Below are positions 1 through 8,006 of a DNA stretch of 64,000 nucleotides, one piece after another (position 1 is the stretch's first letter; each line of letters starts with the position of its first letter). The position numbers and the translations under genes are program-made. Below the pieces are notes generated by a model, which ran no database searches, was not told the DNA's origin, and was given only the letters and a program-made list of their open reading frames with translations. This DNA is from DASXHY01 sp036272195 (GTDB lineage Bacteria > Verrucomicrobiota > Verrucomicrobiia > Limisphaerales > DASXHY01), in contig DATAZE010000024.1 of NCBI GenBank assembly GCA_036272195.1, forward strand, positions 62,001-126,000, given 5' to 3'.

Positions 1-278
1 GCACGTTCCGCGAACTGATGAACCAGGCGCTCAATCAAACCTTGAGCCGTACAATCATCACCTCCGGCACGGTGTTTCTGGCCACGTTGTCGCTCTTTAT
101 CTTTGGCGGCGGCGAAATCAACGACTTCGCGTTTACGTTCCTGGTCGGCATCCTCACGGGAACTTATTCGAGTATTTATATCGCCAGCGCGATCGTGTTG
201 TGGTGGCACAAAGGGCAACGGCCGAAAATCGGGGCAACCACCCAAATTACGGTCGAACCCAACGCCCCGGCGCGGTAA
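1..278 (+). CDS. secF: SecF, protein-export membrane protein, C-terminal end (5' truncated)
   Basis: This is the last ~92 codons of a SecF (or SecDF) subunit. The frame is open to the left edge of the window, so the start is outside. The visible part reads TFRELMNQALNQTLSRT and then two hydrophobic segments, one around IITSGTVFLATLSLFIFGG and one around FLVGILTGTYSSIYIAS. This is the family pattern: the 'N-QTLSRT--TS' stretch before TM5, then the 'GTYSSIYIA' segment in TM6. SecDF uses the proton gradient to help pull secreted proteins through SecYEG at the inner membrane. The internal ATG at nt 18 is a Met inside the conserved stretch and not a start. terC begins 9 nt downstream. Whether SecD is fused upstream cannot be seen. 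Confidence 0.9.
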   Translation, partial: TFRELMNQALNQTLSRTIITSGTVFLATLSLFIFGGGEINDFAFTFLVGILTGTYSSIYIASAIVLWWHKGQRPKIGATTQITVEPNAPAR

Positions 279-287
279 TACGCCGCC

Positions 288-1250
288 ATGCTTGCAACGG
301 TTGAAATCACTCCCTGGCACTGGATTGGTTTTATCGTTTGCGTGGTGATTTTCCTCGCGCTGGACCTCGGCGTTTTTCACCGCAAGGCCCACGTGGTGCG
401 CTTTCGCGAGGCGCTGCTCTGGACGGCGATTTGGTTTTCCCTGGCAATGGTATTCGCGCTGGCGCTGAAACCGCTGCGCGGAGACAAGGAATCGCTCGAA
501 TTCCTCACCGGTTATCTCATCGAACTCTCGCTTTCGATGGATAACGTGTTTGTCATCGCGCTTATTTTTACCTATTTCCGCGTCCCGAGCGAATACCAGC
601 ATCGCGTGCTGTTTTGGGGCATTCTCGGCGCGCTTATCATGCGCGGGCTGATGATCGGCGTGGGTGTGGCGTTGATTGACTGGCTGGATTGGATTCTTTA
701 CGTCTTTGGCGCGTTCATTGTTTATACCGGGATAAAAATGTTCTTCTCCGAAAGTGAAGTGGATCCGGAAAAGAACAAGGTCATCCGCCTGGCGCGCAAA
801 TTTTTTCCGGTGGCGCCGCATTTCGACGGCCAGAATTTCCGCACACAATGGAACGGCCGCTGGGCCTTGACGCCGCTCGCGCTGGTGTTGCTGATGGTCG
901 AAACGACGGATTTGTTGTTTGCCTTTGATTCGATTCCCGCGATTTTCGCCGTCACGCGGCATCCGTTCATCGTTTTTACCTCCAACGTTTTCGCGATCCT
1001 CGGCTTGCGTTCGCTTTACTTCGTGCTGGCGGAAGCGATTGGTTACTTCCGTTATCTCAAATACGGGCTGGCGGTGGTGCTGGTATTCATCGGCGTGAAG
1101 ATGTTGATTGATCCGCACGACAATCCGAAGCCGCTCTGGTTTCAAACGGATATCTCCATCAGCATTTCGCTGATAACAGTGGCTGCGATTATTTTGATTT
1201 CGATTCTTGCCTCCTTAATCGCGGCGTGGCGGGAAAAGAAACAGGCCTAA
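288..1250 (+). CDS. TerC/Alx family integral membrane protein
   Basis: A 320-aa multi-spanning membrane protein of the TerC family. The family is linked to metal ion (Mn2+) export, tellurium resistance and co-translocational loading of exported metalloproteins. About eight to nine hydrophobic segments are visible. The family acidic motifs are present: 'LSLSMDNVFVIALIF' with Asp85, and 'VETTDLLFAFDSIPAIFAVT' in the second half. Length fits the family (300-350 aa). The start ATG at 288 lies 9 nt after the secF stop, so it is probably co-transcribed with secF. Membership is clear; which metal it handles is not shown by the sequence. Confidence 0.9.
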   Translation: MLATVEITPWHWIGFIVCVVIFLALDLGVFHRKAHVVRFREALLWTAIWFSLAMVFALALKPLRGDKESLEFLTGYLIELSLSMDNVFVIALIFTYFRVPSEYQHRVLFWGILGALIMRGLMIGVGVALIDWLDWILYVFGAFIVYTGIKMFFSESEVDPEKNKVIRLARKFFPVAPHFDGQNFRTQWNGRWALTPLALVLLMVETTDLLFAFDSIPAIFAVTRHPFIVFTSNVFAILGLRSLYFVLAEAIGYFRYLKYGLAVVLVFIGVKMLIDPHDNPKPLWFQTDISISISLITVAAIILISILASLIAAWREKKQA

Positions 1251-1283
1251 GCGGTGGGTCTCGCCGATAGCGCACTCCAGAAT

Positions 1284-1307
1284 CTTCCGGCAAGATGCCG
1301 GAAGCAC
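1284..1307. repeat. Short hairpin repeat, family A (intergenic terC-recJ)
   Basis: A perfect inverted repeat (CTTCCGGCA / TGCCGGAAG) around a short AGA-type loop, followed by CAC. It resembles the other family A copies in this window (stem, short purine loop, stem, then CTAC or CCAC). It lacks a T-run, so it is not an obvious intrinsic terminator. Confidence 0.5.
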
Positions 1308-1355
1308 ATTAAAAACGTTGAATAAATTCGGCGTCCCTTATCATTTTTGTTTTTT

Positions 1356-1386
1356 ATCCGCGTTCATCCGCGTAATCTGCGGTTTA
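1356..1386. repeat. Heptamer-type repeat, family C (upstream of recJ)
   Basis: The unit ATCCGCGT is reiterated with variation (ATCCGCGTTCATCCGCGTAA, then TCTGCGG) just before the recJ start at 1397. It has the 7-12-nt periodic look of the other family C repeats. It may be part of the recJ leader. Confidence 0.45.
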
Positions 1387-1396
1387 GATTAAATCG

Positions 1397-3151
1397 ATGA
1401 AATTTCGTTGGACAGTTGCCCCGCCCCAGCCGCTCCTTGCCGGACAACTCGCCAATGCGTTGAAAATTTCACCGCTCCTGGCGCAATGCCTCGTCAACCG
1501 CGGTTTCAGCGAATTGGAAGACATTTCAAATTTTCTTCAACCCCGATTGAAAAACCTGGCCGATCCTTTCCTGCTGCCGAACATGGCCGCCGCGGTCGAT
1601 CGCCTCTTCCAGGCGCGTGAGCGCAAGGAGTCGCTGGTTATCTTTGGCGACTACGACGTGGACGGAGTTACCTCCACGACGTTGCTGCTGGAAGTTTTCA
1701 ATAAACTCGGGTGGCAGGCGAATTTTTACCTGCCGCATCGCATGGATGAAGGCTACGGCTTGAGCCAGGATGGCGTGGAAAATTGTCTGAAAAAATTCCC
1801 CACCACGCTGCTGCTCGCCGTTGATTGCGGTTCGACCGCCGTGGAAAGCATCGCATGGCTGCGCGAACGCGGGGTGGATGTGCTTGTGCTGGATCATCAC
1901 CAGGTTTCCTCCCCCGCCCCGGCGGCGACGGCGCTGGTGAATCCGCAGCTTGGCAAAATTCTTCACGAACAAAATAAAAATGGAGACGGGCGGGATGCCT
2001 GCCCTACGTTTACGGAGCTTTGCTCGGCGGGCCTCGCGTTTAAACTCGCGCACGCGCTCGTCAAACGCGGGCGCGAAACCAACCTTCCCGGCTTTACGGA
2101 TTATGACTTGCGGCCATTGCTCGACCTCGTGGCGCTGGGGACGATTGCGGATATTGTCCCGTTGACCGGCGAAAACAGGCTGCTGGTTTCGGCGGGGTTG
2201 GAGCGGCTGAATTCAACGCAACGCCCCGGGCTGGTCACGCTCAAAAAAGTTGCTCAATGCCCGGAGGTCCTCGGCACTTATGAAATTGGTTTTCAACTCG
2301 CTCCTCGATTGAATGCCTCCGGACGGCTGGAAACCGCCGAGGAATCGTTGCGCCTCTTGCTCGCACGGGACGAGGCGGAAGCCATGCCCATCGCGCAGGC
2401 GCTCGATGCGCGCAATCGCGAGCGACAAAAAATCGAACGCAGCATGGTTGATGAAGTCATCGGGGCAGTGCGCGCGAAATTCAATCCGGAGACGGATTTC
2501 GTCATCGTCGAAGGGCAATTGCTTTGGCACATCGGCGTGGTGGGCATCGTGGCGTCGCGGGTGTTGCAGGAATTTTATCGCCCGACCATCATCATTGGCG
2601 GCGAAGGGACGGAGTGGCGCGGCTCGGGGCGCAGCATCGCGGGTTTCGACCTCGCTGCCGCACTGCGCGAATGTACCGACCTGCTGGTGAAACACGGCGG
2701 GCACGCGATGGCGGCGGGCTTAAGCATCGCTTCCTCAAACCTCGATGCTTTCCGTGTGCGCCTCAACGACCATGCGCGCCGGACTCTTAAGCCGGAAGAC
2801 TTGCAGGCACCACTGCGGCTGGATGGCGAAGTGGGTCTGGATGAAATCACGCTGGAACGCCTCGCAGAACTCGATCGTTTGCGGCCGACCGGCCAGGGAA
2901 ATCCGGGCGTGCAATTTTGCGCACGTAAACTTTCGCATCAGCGCCCGCTCCAACGCATCGGCGCGGACAAGAAACACGTGAAAATGTGGGTCACCGACGG
3001 AGCCGTCACGCACGAAGCGGTCTGGTGGGGCGCGGGAAATGGGTCGTTGCCCGTCGGGAAATTCGACCTGGCATTTGCGCCGCAAATCAATCAATTCAAC
3101 GGCAAACGCGCGGTGCAGTTGAAGGTGCTGGATTGGCGCGCGGCATGGTAA
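1397..3151 (+). CDS. recJ: RecJ, single-stranded-DNA-specific 5'-3' exonuclease
   Basis: A 584-aa DHH-superfamily exonuclease that degrades single-stranded DNA 5' to 3' in recombination and mismatch or base-excision repair. Motifs visible: the metal-binding 'FGDYDVDGV' with D85, D87 and D89; the DHH motif D166-H167-H168 in 'VLVLDHHQVS'; and the DHHA1 'GGHAMAAG' motif with G434-G435-H436. An OB-like C-terminal region follows. Length is normal for RecJ (~560-600 aa). Residues 196-204 (GDGRDACPT) are encoded by a copy of the family A hairpin repeat and have no obvious role in the fold. They sit in the loop after the DHH motif, so the enzyme is probably still active. The gene ends directly at a family C repeat arm. 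Confidence 0.95.
   Translation: MKFRWTVAPPQPLLAGQLANALKISPLLAQCLVNRGFSELEDISNFLQPRLKNLADPFLLPNMAAAVDRLFQARERKESLVIFGDYDVDGVTSTTLLLEVFNKLGWQANFYLPHRMDEGYGLSQDGVENCLKKFPTTLLLAVDCGSTAVESIAWLRERGVDVLVLDHHQVSSPAPAATALVNPQLGKILHEQNKNGDGRDACPTFTELCSAGLAFKLAHALVKRGRETNLPGFTDYDLRPLLDLVALGTIADIVPLTGENRLLVSAGLERLNSTQRPGLVTLKKVAQCPEVLGTYEIGFQLAPRLNASGRLETAEESLRLLLARDEAEAMPIAQALDARNRERQKIERSMVDEVIGAVRAKFNPETDFVIVEGQLLWHIGVVGIVASRVLQEFYRPTIIIGGEGTEWRGSGRSIAGFDLAAALRECTDLLVKHGGHAMAAGLSIASSNLDAFRVRLNDHARRTLKPEDLQAPLRLDGEVGLDEITLERLAELDRLRPTGQGNPGVQFCARKLSHQRPLQRIGADKKHVKMWVTDGAVTHEAVWWGAGNGSLPVGKFDLAFAPQINQFNGKRAVQLKVLDWRAAW
1983..2008. repeat. Family A hairpin repeat inserted in frame within recJ
   Basis: GAGACGGGCGGGATGCCTG followed by CCCTACG: inverted stem GGGCG..TGCCC and terminal CCTAC. 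It is nearly identical to the copy at 25067-25093 (GAGACAGGCAGGATGCCTGT then CCTACG). It codes for residues 196-204 of RecJ without breaking the frame. Confidence 0.75.
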
Positions 3152-3229
3152 CGTGTTGCGCGTTGCGCGTTGCGTGAATACGATTCGAGCGCCTTAGCAT
3201 GGAACACGCAACACGCAACACGCAACACG
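3152..3229. repeat. Inverted heptamer-type repeat (family C) spanning the recJ-ispD junction
   Basis: Left arm: GTGTTGCGCGTTGCGCGTTG (units of about 7 nt). Right arm: CACGCAACACGCAACACGCA. The arms are reverse complements across a ~28-nt spacer and could form a long hairpin. The left arm starts right after the recJ stop. The right arm encodes the first ~10 residues of IspD. Confidence 0.75.
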
Positions 3230-3903
3230 TCACCGCCATCATTGTCGCCGCTGGTAAGGGCACCCGCATGGGTCCGAATGTGGACAAGCTTTTCCTCGAA
3301 GTTGCGGGCAAGCCGGTTGTGGTTCACACGTGGAGCCGATTTGATCAAGCAAAGTGCATTGACGAAATCATTCTAGTCGTTCGTGATGGGATGCAGTCGG
3401 CTTTCGAGGAATTAGCGGAGAAATTTTCGCTCAAAAAACCGTTTCGCCTGGTCGCAGGCGGAAAGGAACGGCAGGACTCGGTTTGGAATGGGTTGGAAGC
3501 GGTGTCGGCGAAGTCGGAAATTGTGGCCATCCAGGATGGCGCGCGACCTTGCACGAGCGAGGCACTGATCGAGGCGACGATTGCCGCAGCCCGCGAAACT
3601 GGCGCTGCCGTGGCCGCCCAGCACATGACCGATACGGTCAAGGAATCTGCCGACGGAAAACTAATTGAGCGCACGCTCGATCGTGCCCGCCTTTGGTCGG
3701 TGCAAACGCCACAAACGTTTCGGGTGGAGGTAATTAGACGCGCTTTGGCTGAGGTGCGAAGTCGAGGACTGTCGGTCACGGACGATACGGCGGCATGCGA
3801 GTTGATTGGCCAGCCGGTACGGCTCGTGGTCAGTGCACAGCCGAATCCCAAGGTGACGCGCCCGGAGGATTTGCAGTATTTAAGTGTGTTATTGGGTCGT
3901 TAA
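3199..3903 (+). CDS. ispD: IspD, 2-C-methyl-D-erythritol 4-phosphate cytidylyltransferase
   Basis: A 234-aa cytidylyltransferase that joins CTP and MEP to give CDP-ME in the non-mevalonate isoprenoid pathway. The nucleotide-binding motif 'AIIVAAGKGTRMG' starts at about residue 13. 'IQDGARPCTS' near residue 112 and 'VQTPQTFR' later are the other family blocks. Length matches IspD (~230 aa). The start ATG at 3199 lies inside the repeat arm, so residues 1-10 (MEHATRNTQH) are repeat-derived and precede the first beta strand. No better start exists close to VTAIIVAAG, so this start is accepted with some doubt. ispF is not next to it. Confidence 0.93.
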   Translation: MEHATRNTQHVTAIIVAAGKGTRMGPNVDKLFLEVAGKPVVVHTWSRFDQAKCIDEIILVVRDGMQSAFEELAEKFSLKKPFRLVAGGKERQDSVWNGLEAVSAKSEIVAIQDGARPCTSEALIEATIAAARETGAAVAAQHMTDTVKESADGKLIERTLDRARLWSVQTPQTFRVEVIRRALAEVRSRGLSVTDDTAACELIGQPVRLVVSAQPNPKVTRPEDLQYLSVLLGR

Positions 3904-3911
3904 GGGACGGC

Positions 3912-3958
3912 CGACTTGAAAGTCGCCCAAACCCGCGGGCTGGAAAGCCTGCGCTACC
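3912..3958. repeat. Family A double hairpin (upstream of the S41 protease)
   Basis: Two small hairpins in tandem: GGCGACTT-type (CCGACTTGAAAGTCG), then CCGCGGGCTGGAAAGCCTGC and GCTAC. The second is nearly the same as the copy at 7971-7995. It overlaps a TTG-initiated extension of the protease frame, which argues against that upstream start. Confidence 0.65.
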
Positions 3959-4044
3959 GGGTCGCCACCGGACCGGTTTTCGCAAAATTCAAAATAGCCC
4001 TCGAAACCTGTCTGCTTTGTGATAATTTCTTGGCGGCTTCATTT

Positions 4045-5367
4045 ATGAAACGACGTTTGATTTTTGGCTTTGTTGGCACGGTGCTCGCCGTGAATCTCCT
4101 CATCGGTGCGCGGGTTTATTCAAGTTCCACCGACAACACGGAAAAAGATTCGGTTTATCCGAACATGAAACTTTTCTCCGAGGTCATGGAAAAAGTGCGC
4201 CGGGATTACGTGGACGGCACGAACCTGACCTACCAGGATTTGGTTTACGGCGCGCTCAAGGGCATGGTGAATGAACTGGATCCGCACAGCGAATTTCTGG
4301 ACCCGGACAAGTATAAAGACCTGCAAAGCGATACCGAAGGGCATTTCGGCGGGCTGGGAATTGTGGTGGCGATGAAGGACAATTTCGTGACCGTGGTCGC
4401 GCCGATGGAAGATACTCCGGGATTCAAGGCCGGCATCCTGTCGGGCGATCGCATCCTCAAGATCAACGGCAAGAGCACCGAAAACATGGCGTTGGCGGAC
4501 GCGGTGAAGCTGTTGCGCGGCGATCCCAATACGGAGATAAAGATCAGCGTCCTGCGCCCTTCGTCCAACGCAGTGAAGGATTACACGCTGACCCGATCCG
4601 TTATCAACGTGGACATGGTGAAGGACATCAACGGCAAGAAGGAATTTCCGCTGGGCGAAAACAAGATCGGCTACATCCGCCTGGTGCAATTTGGCGAGAA
4701 GACGAGCGACGACCTGGAAATTGCGTTGAACAAGCTGAAAGACCAGGGCATGCAGGGGCTGGTCATCGATTTGCGCTGGAACCCCGGCGGGCTGCTGGAC
4801 CAGGCGGTGGAGGTTTGCGAAAAATTCCTTCCGCGCGGGCAACTCATTGTTTCGACGGAGGGCCGTAATGCCAGCCAGAATTCCAAACATCGTGCGGCAG
4901 GCCGCGGGGATGAATTGCACGGGATGCCGATTGTAGTGCTGGTCAATCTCGGGAGCGCGAGCGCGTCAGAAATTGTTTCCGGCTGTTTGCAGGATTTGCA
5001 TCGCGCCATCATTCTCGGTGAGAAAACGTTCGGCAAAGGGTCCGTGCAGAGCATCATTCCGCTGGATGACGGCTCGGCGCTGCGCCTGACCACAGCCAAA
5101 TATTATACGCCCAGCCACAAGGTCATTCACGAGGTGGGCATCTCGCCCAACATCGTCGTGCCAACCACTGACGAAGAGGATCGCCAAATCCGGCTGGAAC
5201 TCACGCCTGGAGGTTTGGAATCACTGGACCCGAAGGAACGCGAGCAACTCAAGGCGGCGCACGATCCGCAACTGGAACGCGCCACGGACTTGCTGAAAGG
5301 CATTATTCTTTACACCGATCGTTCCGACAGCCACTCGATGGAAAAAATGGCGGCGCAGGCGAAATAG
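4045..5367 (+). CDS. S41 family C-terminal processing peptidase (CtpA/Prc-like)
   Basis: A 440-aa serine protease of family S41 that trims or degrades exported proteins from their C-terminus in the periplasm. Order of parts: an N-terminal hydrophobic signal or anchor (residues 1-25), a helical N-terminal segment, a PDZ domain with 'GGLGIVVAMKDNFVTVVAP' near residue 105-160, then the protease core. The catalytic Ser lies in 'GSASASEIV' (residues 303-310) and the catalytic Lys is K331 in 'GEKTFGKGSVQ'. The frame is open further upstream from TTG 3916, but that stretch runs through a family A repeat. The ATG at 4045 gives a proper signal sequence, so it was chosen. Length agrees with CtpA-type proteins (400-480 aa). 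Confidence 0.92.
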   Translation: MKRRLIFGFVGTVLAVNLLIGARVYSSSTDNTEKDSVYPNMKLFSEVMEKVRRDYVDGTNLTYQDLVYGALKGMVNELDPHSEFLDPDKYKDLQSDTEGHFGGLGIVVAMKDNFVTVVAPMEDTPGFKAGILSGDRILKINGKSTENMALADAVKLLRGDPNTEIKISVLRPSSNAVKDYTLTRSVINVDMVKDINGKKEFPLGENKIGYIRLVQFGEKTSDDLEIALNKLKDQGMQGLVIDLRWNPGGLLDQAVEVCEKFLPRGQLIVSTEGRNASQNSKHRAAGRGDELHGMPIVVLVNLGSASASEIVSGCLQDLHRAIILGEKTFGKGSVQSIIPLDDGSALRLTTAKYYTPSHKVIHEVGISPNIVVPTTDEEDRQIRLELTPGGLESLDPKEREQLKAAHDPQLERATDLLKGIILYTDRSDSHSMEKMAAQAK

Positions 5368-5395
5368 GTCAGGGTGCTTGAGTTGAATGGCTTTG

Positions 5396-5427
5396 AGACA
5401 AGCTAAAGCTTGAACTTCAACTACAAG
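5396..5427. repeat. Short hairpin with CAACTACAAG tail (family B-like)
   Basis: CAAGCTAAAGCTTG is a palindrome followed by AACTTCAACTACAAG. The ACTACAA tail is shared with the family B copies at 12598-12674 and 47854-47928 and with a short piece near 52390. The match is short, so membership is tentative. Confidence 0.35.
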
Positions 5428-5487
5428 GATGTTGCATCTTTTGCACTTATTTCACCTGATTAACCCATCACTCATTTAACGAATTCC

Positions 5488-6531
5488 ATGCTCCTCGCTT
5501 TCGAAACTTCGTGCGATGAAACGAGCGCGGCGGTTGTTCATGAGGGAAAAGTGCTGTCCTCGGTTGTTTCTTCCCAAATTCGACTGCATGCGGAATACGG
5601 CGGTGTGGTGCCGGAACTGGCGGCGCGCGAACATCTGCGGAACCTGATTCCCGTGACAAATTCTGCACTGGCCGAAGCACACGTGCTGCCGGAACAACTC
5701 ACGGCCATCGCCGCGACACGCGGCCCCGGCTTGCCGAACGCGTTGATGACCGGCTTCAAATCCGCGCAGGCCATGGCTTACGCACTGCGCAAGCCGTTCC
5801 TGGGCGTGCATCATCACGAAGCGCATCTTTATTCTCCGTGGGTTTCCGGCGAATTACGGGCGGATTTCTCCGCATTTGAACCGAATATCGCGCTCATCGT
5901 AAGCGGCGGCCACACGATGCTCGTCCATGTTCAAGGCGAATTGAAGCATCGCGTGCTGGGTTCGACGATGGATGACGCCGCGGGGGAATGCTTCGACAAG
6001 ACCGGCAAGCTCATCGGACTACCCTACCCCGCCGGCCCGGAAATTGATCGGCTGGCGGAATTGGGCAATCCCAAGGCGTTCGATTTTCCGCGGCCGATGA
6101 TAAATGACTCGAGCGACGATTTTAGTTTCAGCGGCTTGAAAACTTCGGTGCGTTATTTCATCCGTGACAACCCGGCGGTGCTCGAAAATCAAAAGAGCGT
6201 GAGCGATTTATGCGCCAGTGTGCAGGCGGCCATCGTGGATGTTTTGGTGAAAAAGACGATCAAAGCTGCGCGTCGGCGGGGGGTCACGTGCGTGACGGCT
6301 TCAGGCGGCGTGACGTGCAATCGGGCATTGCGGCGTGAACTCGCGACGGCGTGCCAGGCGAACGGTCTAAAGCTGCGGCTCGCCGAAAAAACGCTTTGCA
6401 CGGACAACGCGGCGATGGTGGGAATTTTAGCGGAAAGAAAGCTGCGACAGAGTCCGGAGCAAACGTCCTTCAGCGAGGAGATTCTGCCGGGGTGGGATTT
6501 GGAGGTGTGTTGCGTGTCACGTGTTGCGTGA
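5488..6531 (+). CDS. tsaD: TsaD, tRNA N6-threonylcarbamoyladenosine transferase
   Basis: A 347-aa Kae1/TsaD family protein. With TsaB and TsaE it transfers the threonylcarbamoyl group from threonylcarbamoyl-AMP to A37 of ANN-decoding tRNAs. It starts with the family signature 'LAFETSCDETSAAVV'. The metal-binding HxEAH motif is at H109-H113 ('VHHHEAHLYSPW'). The ATP-binding 'IVSGGHTMLV' and 'TASGGVTCNRALR' segments follow. Length is typical (335-350 aa). The last ~8 residues (VCCVSRVA) are encoded by a family C repeat arm, so the native C-terminus has been replaced or extended by repeat sequence. tsaB and tsaE are not next to it. Confidence 0.95.
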   Translation: MLLAFETSCDETSAAVVHEGKVLSSVVSSQIRLHAEYGGVVPELAAREHLRNLIPVTNSALAEAHVLPEQLTAIAATRGPGLPNALMTGFKSAQAMAYALRKPFLGVHHHEAHLYSPWVSGELRADFSAFEPNIALIVSGGHTMLVHVQGELKHRVLGSTMDDAAGECFDKTGKLIGLPYPAGPEIDRLAELGNPKAFDFPRPMINDSSDDFSFSGLKTSVRYFIRDNPAVLENQKSVSDLCASVQAAIVDVLVKKTIKAARRRGVTCVTASGGVTCNRALRRELATACQANGLKLRLAEKTLCTDNAAMVGILAERKLRQSPEQTSFSEEILPGWDLEVCCVSRVA

Positions 6532-6582
6532 ACCTGCCCAAACGCTCCGCAATAAAATCACGCAAAACGCACCACCAACACG
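6505..6582. repeat. Inverted heptamer-type repeat (family C) at the tsaD 3' end
   Basis: Left arm GTGTTGCGTGTCACGTGTTG then CGTG, and right arm CACGCAAAACGCACCACCAA then CACG, across a ~30-nt spacer. The units are the same GTTGCGTG/CACGCAAC found at 3152-3229 and 33362-33415. The left arm contains the tsaD stop codon. Confidence 0.65.
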
Positions 6583-6589
6583 TCGCCCA

Positions 6590-7861
6590 TTACCAATTCC
6601 GGTTCCGATAAATCAACATGCGGCCGGGGCCGTCGGATTCGTATTTCGTGACCAAATCCTTCAGATGCATCAGCATCCACGGTTGCGCCATGTTGCTGCC
6701 GTTCTTGGTGAACACGATGTCGTCCGCGAGATAAACGGCGGAGTGGATGGCATTGTTGCTTTCGCCATCGAGGAAGAGAATGATATCGCCGTATTTCGTG
6801 GGCTTGGCGATCTGATAATAATTCGTCTCCAGAAATTTCACCGTGTAATCCGGATCGGTGAAGCGGTCGTCCGGAACTTCATTGAAGAAATTCATCGTGC
6901 TCCAATGGCAATCCATCGTGGGATCGCCCGGGCGGGAAGGCAGCGGAAACGTATAGAGACGCTGGCGAACAAACTGCGGAAGCAAATACATCAGGCCGAT
7001 GCGGCCATCAGGAATGTTCTTTAACGATTCCAGCAATGGCTGGACGTCCTTGACGCGAATGCCGCCGGGCCAGGCCCAATATCCGAGCAGCTTTTCGATG
7101 TCCGTGTCGGGACGGATGCGCACGCCGGCCATGACCGCCGACTGGCTGGAAAGAGCGCGCAGCACGCGCATCTGCTCATCCTTGTCCGGGAATTGTTTCA
7201 AGACGAGTTCGTAGTCGCTGAAACATTGCAGGTCGCCGCGCGGGTACATCAGTTTTTTCACCATCGCGGTGGTGGCGGCGCTCACCTTATTGGTGGCAAA
7301 GGTGTCCTCAAAAGTGTTTCCCGAAAAACAGAATGGAAATCGCATGTGCTGGTTTTCCGGGCTGTGCCCAAGTTCGTGATAAAGCTTCGCGCGCGTTGGA
7401 GGGGGAAGCGAAAAAACCAGGTCGTTATCGGGAACGACCGTGGTGTTGGCACTGGAAGTCGAAACTTTGGAAGGTATGAGCGCATGATCCACTTGTTCAG
7501 GCGTCAAGCCAGACGAGAGCAGCAACTGCCGCACTTGCGCCACCGATTGGCCATCAAATATCCACGCCGGCGGATTGACGTGCTGCAATTCGAACGCGAG
7601 GTATTCCTCGGGCGGGTTGATTTTAATGTTGCGAACAAATAATTCGCCCCAGGGCGGAACTTGCGCCGGCTCCTGCGCGGCATCGGGAGCAAGTTCCCGC
7701 GCTTCGGCAGTTTGCGGACGAGCGCTGTTTTTCGCCAGGGCGTAAGTGACCATGCCGGCGGCAGAGATCAATGCGACGCTGAAAACGATTGCTCCCAGTA
7801 AATTTACCTGGAGGATGATACCGCCTTCGGTGCGCGGCGTTTTGCTACTTTGTTTTTTCAC
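6590..7861 (-). CDS. Membrane-anchored protein with NlpC/P60-like C-terminal region
   Basis: A 423-aa protein with a short basic N-terminus and one hydrophobic segment (about residues 18-42, 'LLGAIVFSVALISAAGMVTYAL'-type), so it is probably anchored with its bulk outside the cytoplasm. A central helical region contains 'RAKLYHELGHSPENQHM'. The C-terminal ~110 residues have the layout of a papain-like NlpC/P60 or CHAP domain: Cys318 in 'TMDCHWSTMNFF', then 'KYGDIILFLDG', then His373 in 'NAIHSAVYLADDIVFTKNG'. That Cys-GD-His spacing suggests a cell-wall or amide hydrolase-type fold, but this is inferred from pattern only. It is convergent with tsaD and carries no recognised family name. The start codon read here is GTG. 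Confidence 0.6.
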   Translation of the reverse strand: MKKQSSKTPRTEGGIILQVNLLGAIVFSVALISAAGMVTYALAKNSARPQTAEARELAPDAAQEPAQVPPWGELFVRNIKINPPEEYLAFELQHVNPPAWIFDGQSVAQVRQLLLSSGLTPEQVDHALIPSKVSTSSANTTVVPDNDLVFSLPPPTRAKLYHELGHSPENQHMRFPFCFSGNTFEDTFATNKVSAATTAMVKKLMYPRGDLQCFSDYELVLKQFPDKDEQMRVLRALSSQSAVMAGVRIRPDTDIEKLLGYWAWPGGIRVKDVQPLLESLKNIPDGRIGLMYLLPQFVRQRLYTFPLPSRPGDPTMDCHWSTMNFFNEVPDDRFTDPDYTVKFLETNYYQIAKPTKYGDIILFLDGESNNAIHSAVYLADDIVFTKNGSNMAQPWMLMHLKDLVTKYESDGPGRMLIYRNRNW

Positions 7862-7970
7862 TATTTATTCCCGTTCACAAATGTTTGAATCGGAAGAATA
7901 TAGACTGATTCTGCGGGGCCGCAAATTGAATGCGAGAATGCCTCCTGACTGGCCGCGCATCTTCGTTACC

Positions 7971-7995
7971 CGCAGGCTCGAAAGCCTGCGCTACC
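7971..7995. repeat. Family A hairpin repeat (between the NlpC/P60-like gene and GH2 gene)
   Basis: CGCAGGCTCGAAAGCCTGCG followed by CTACC: perfect stem GCAGGCT/AGCCTGC with a short loop and the family CTAC tail. It matches the second hairpin of the copy at 3912-3958. Confidence 0.7.
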
Positions 7996-8006
7996 ATAGC
8001 GCCGAC

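Noticed and set aside
1284..1307. Hairpin after terC considered as an intrinsic terminator
   Set aside because: Perfect stem but no T-run after it on either strand; it matches the family A repeats.
3152..3229. Regular CACGCAACACG repeats considered as a CRISPR array
   Set aside because: Units are ~7 nt without spacers of regular length; they form facing arms, not repeat-spacer units, and no cas gene is present.
3916..4044. N-terminal extension of the S41 protease from TTG 3916
   Set aside because: The extra codons run through a family A hairpin repeat and precede a proper signal sequence at ATG 4045.
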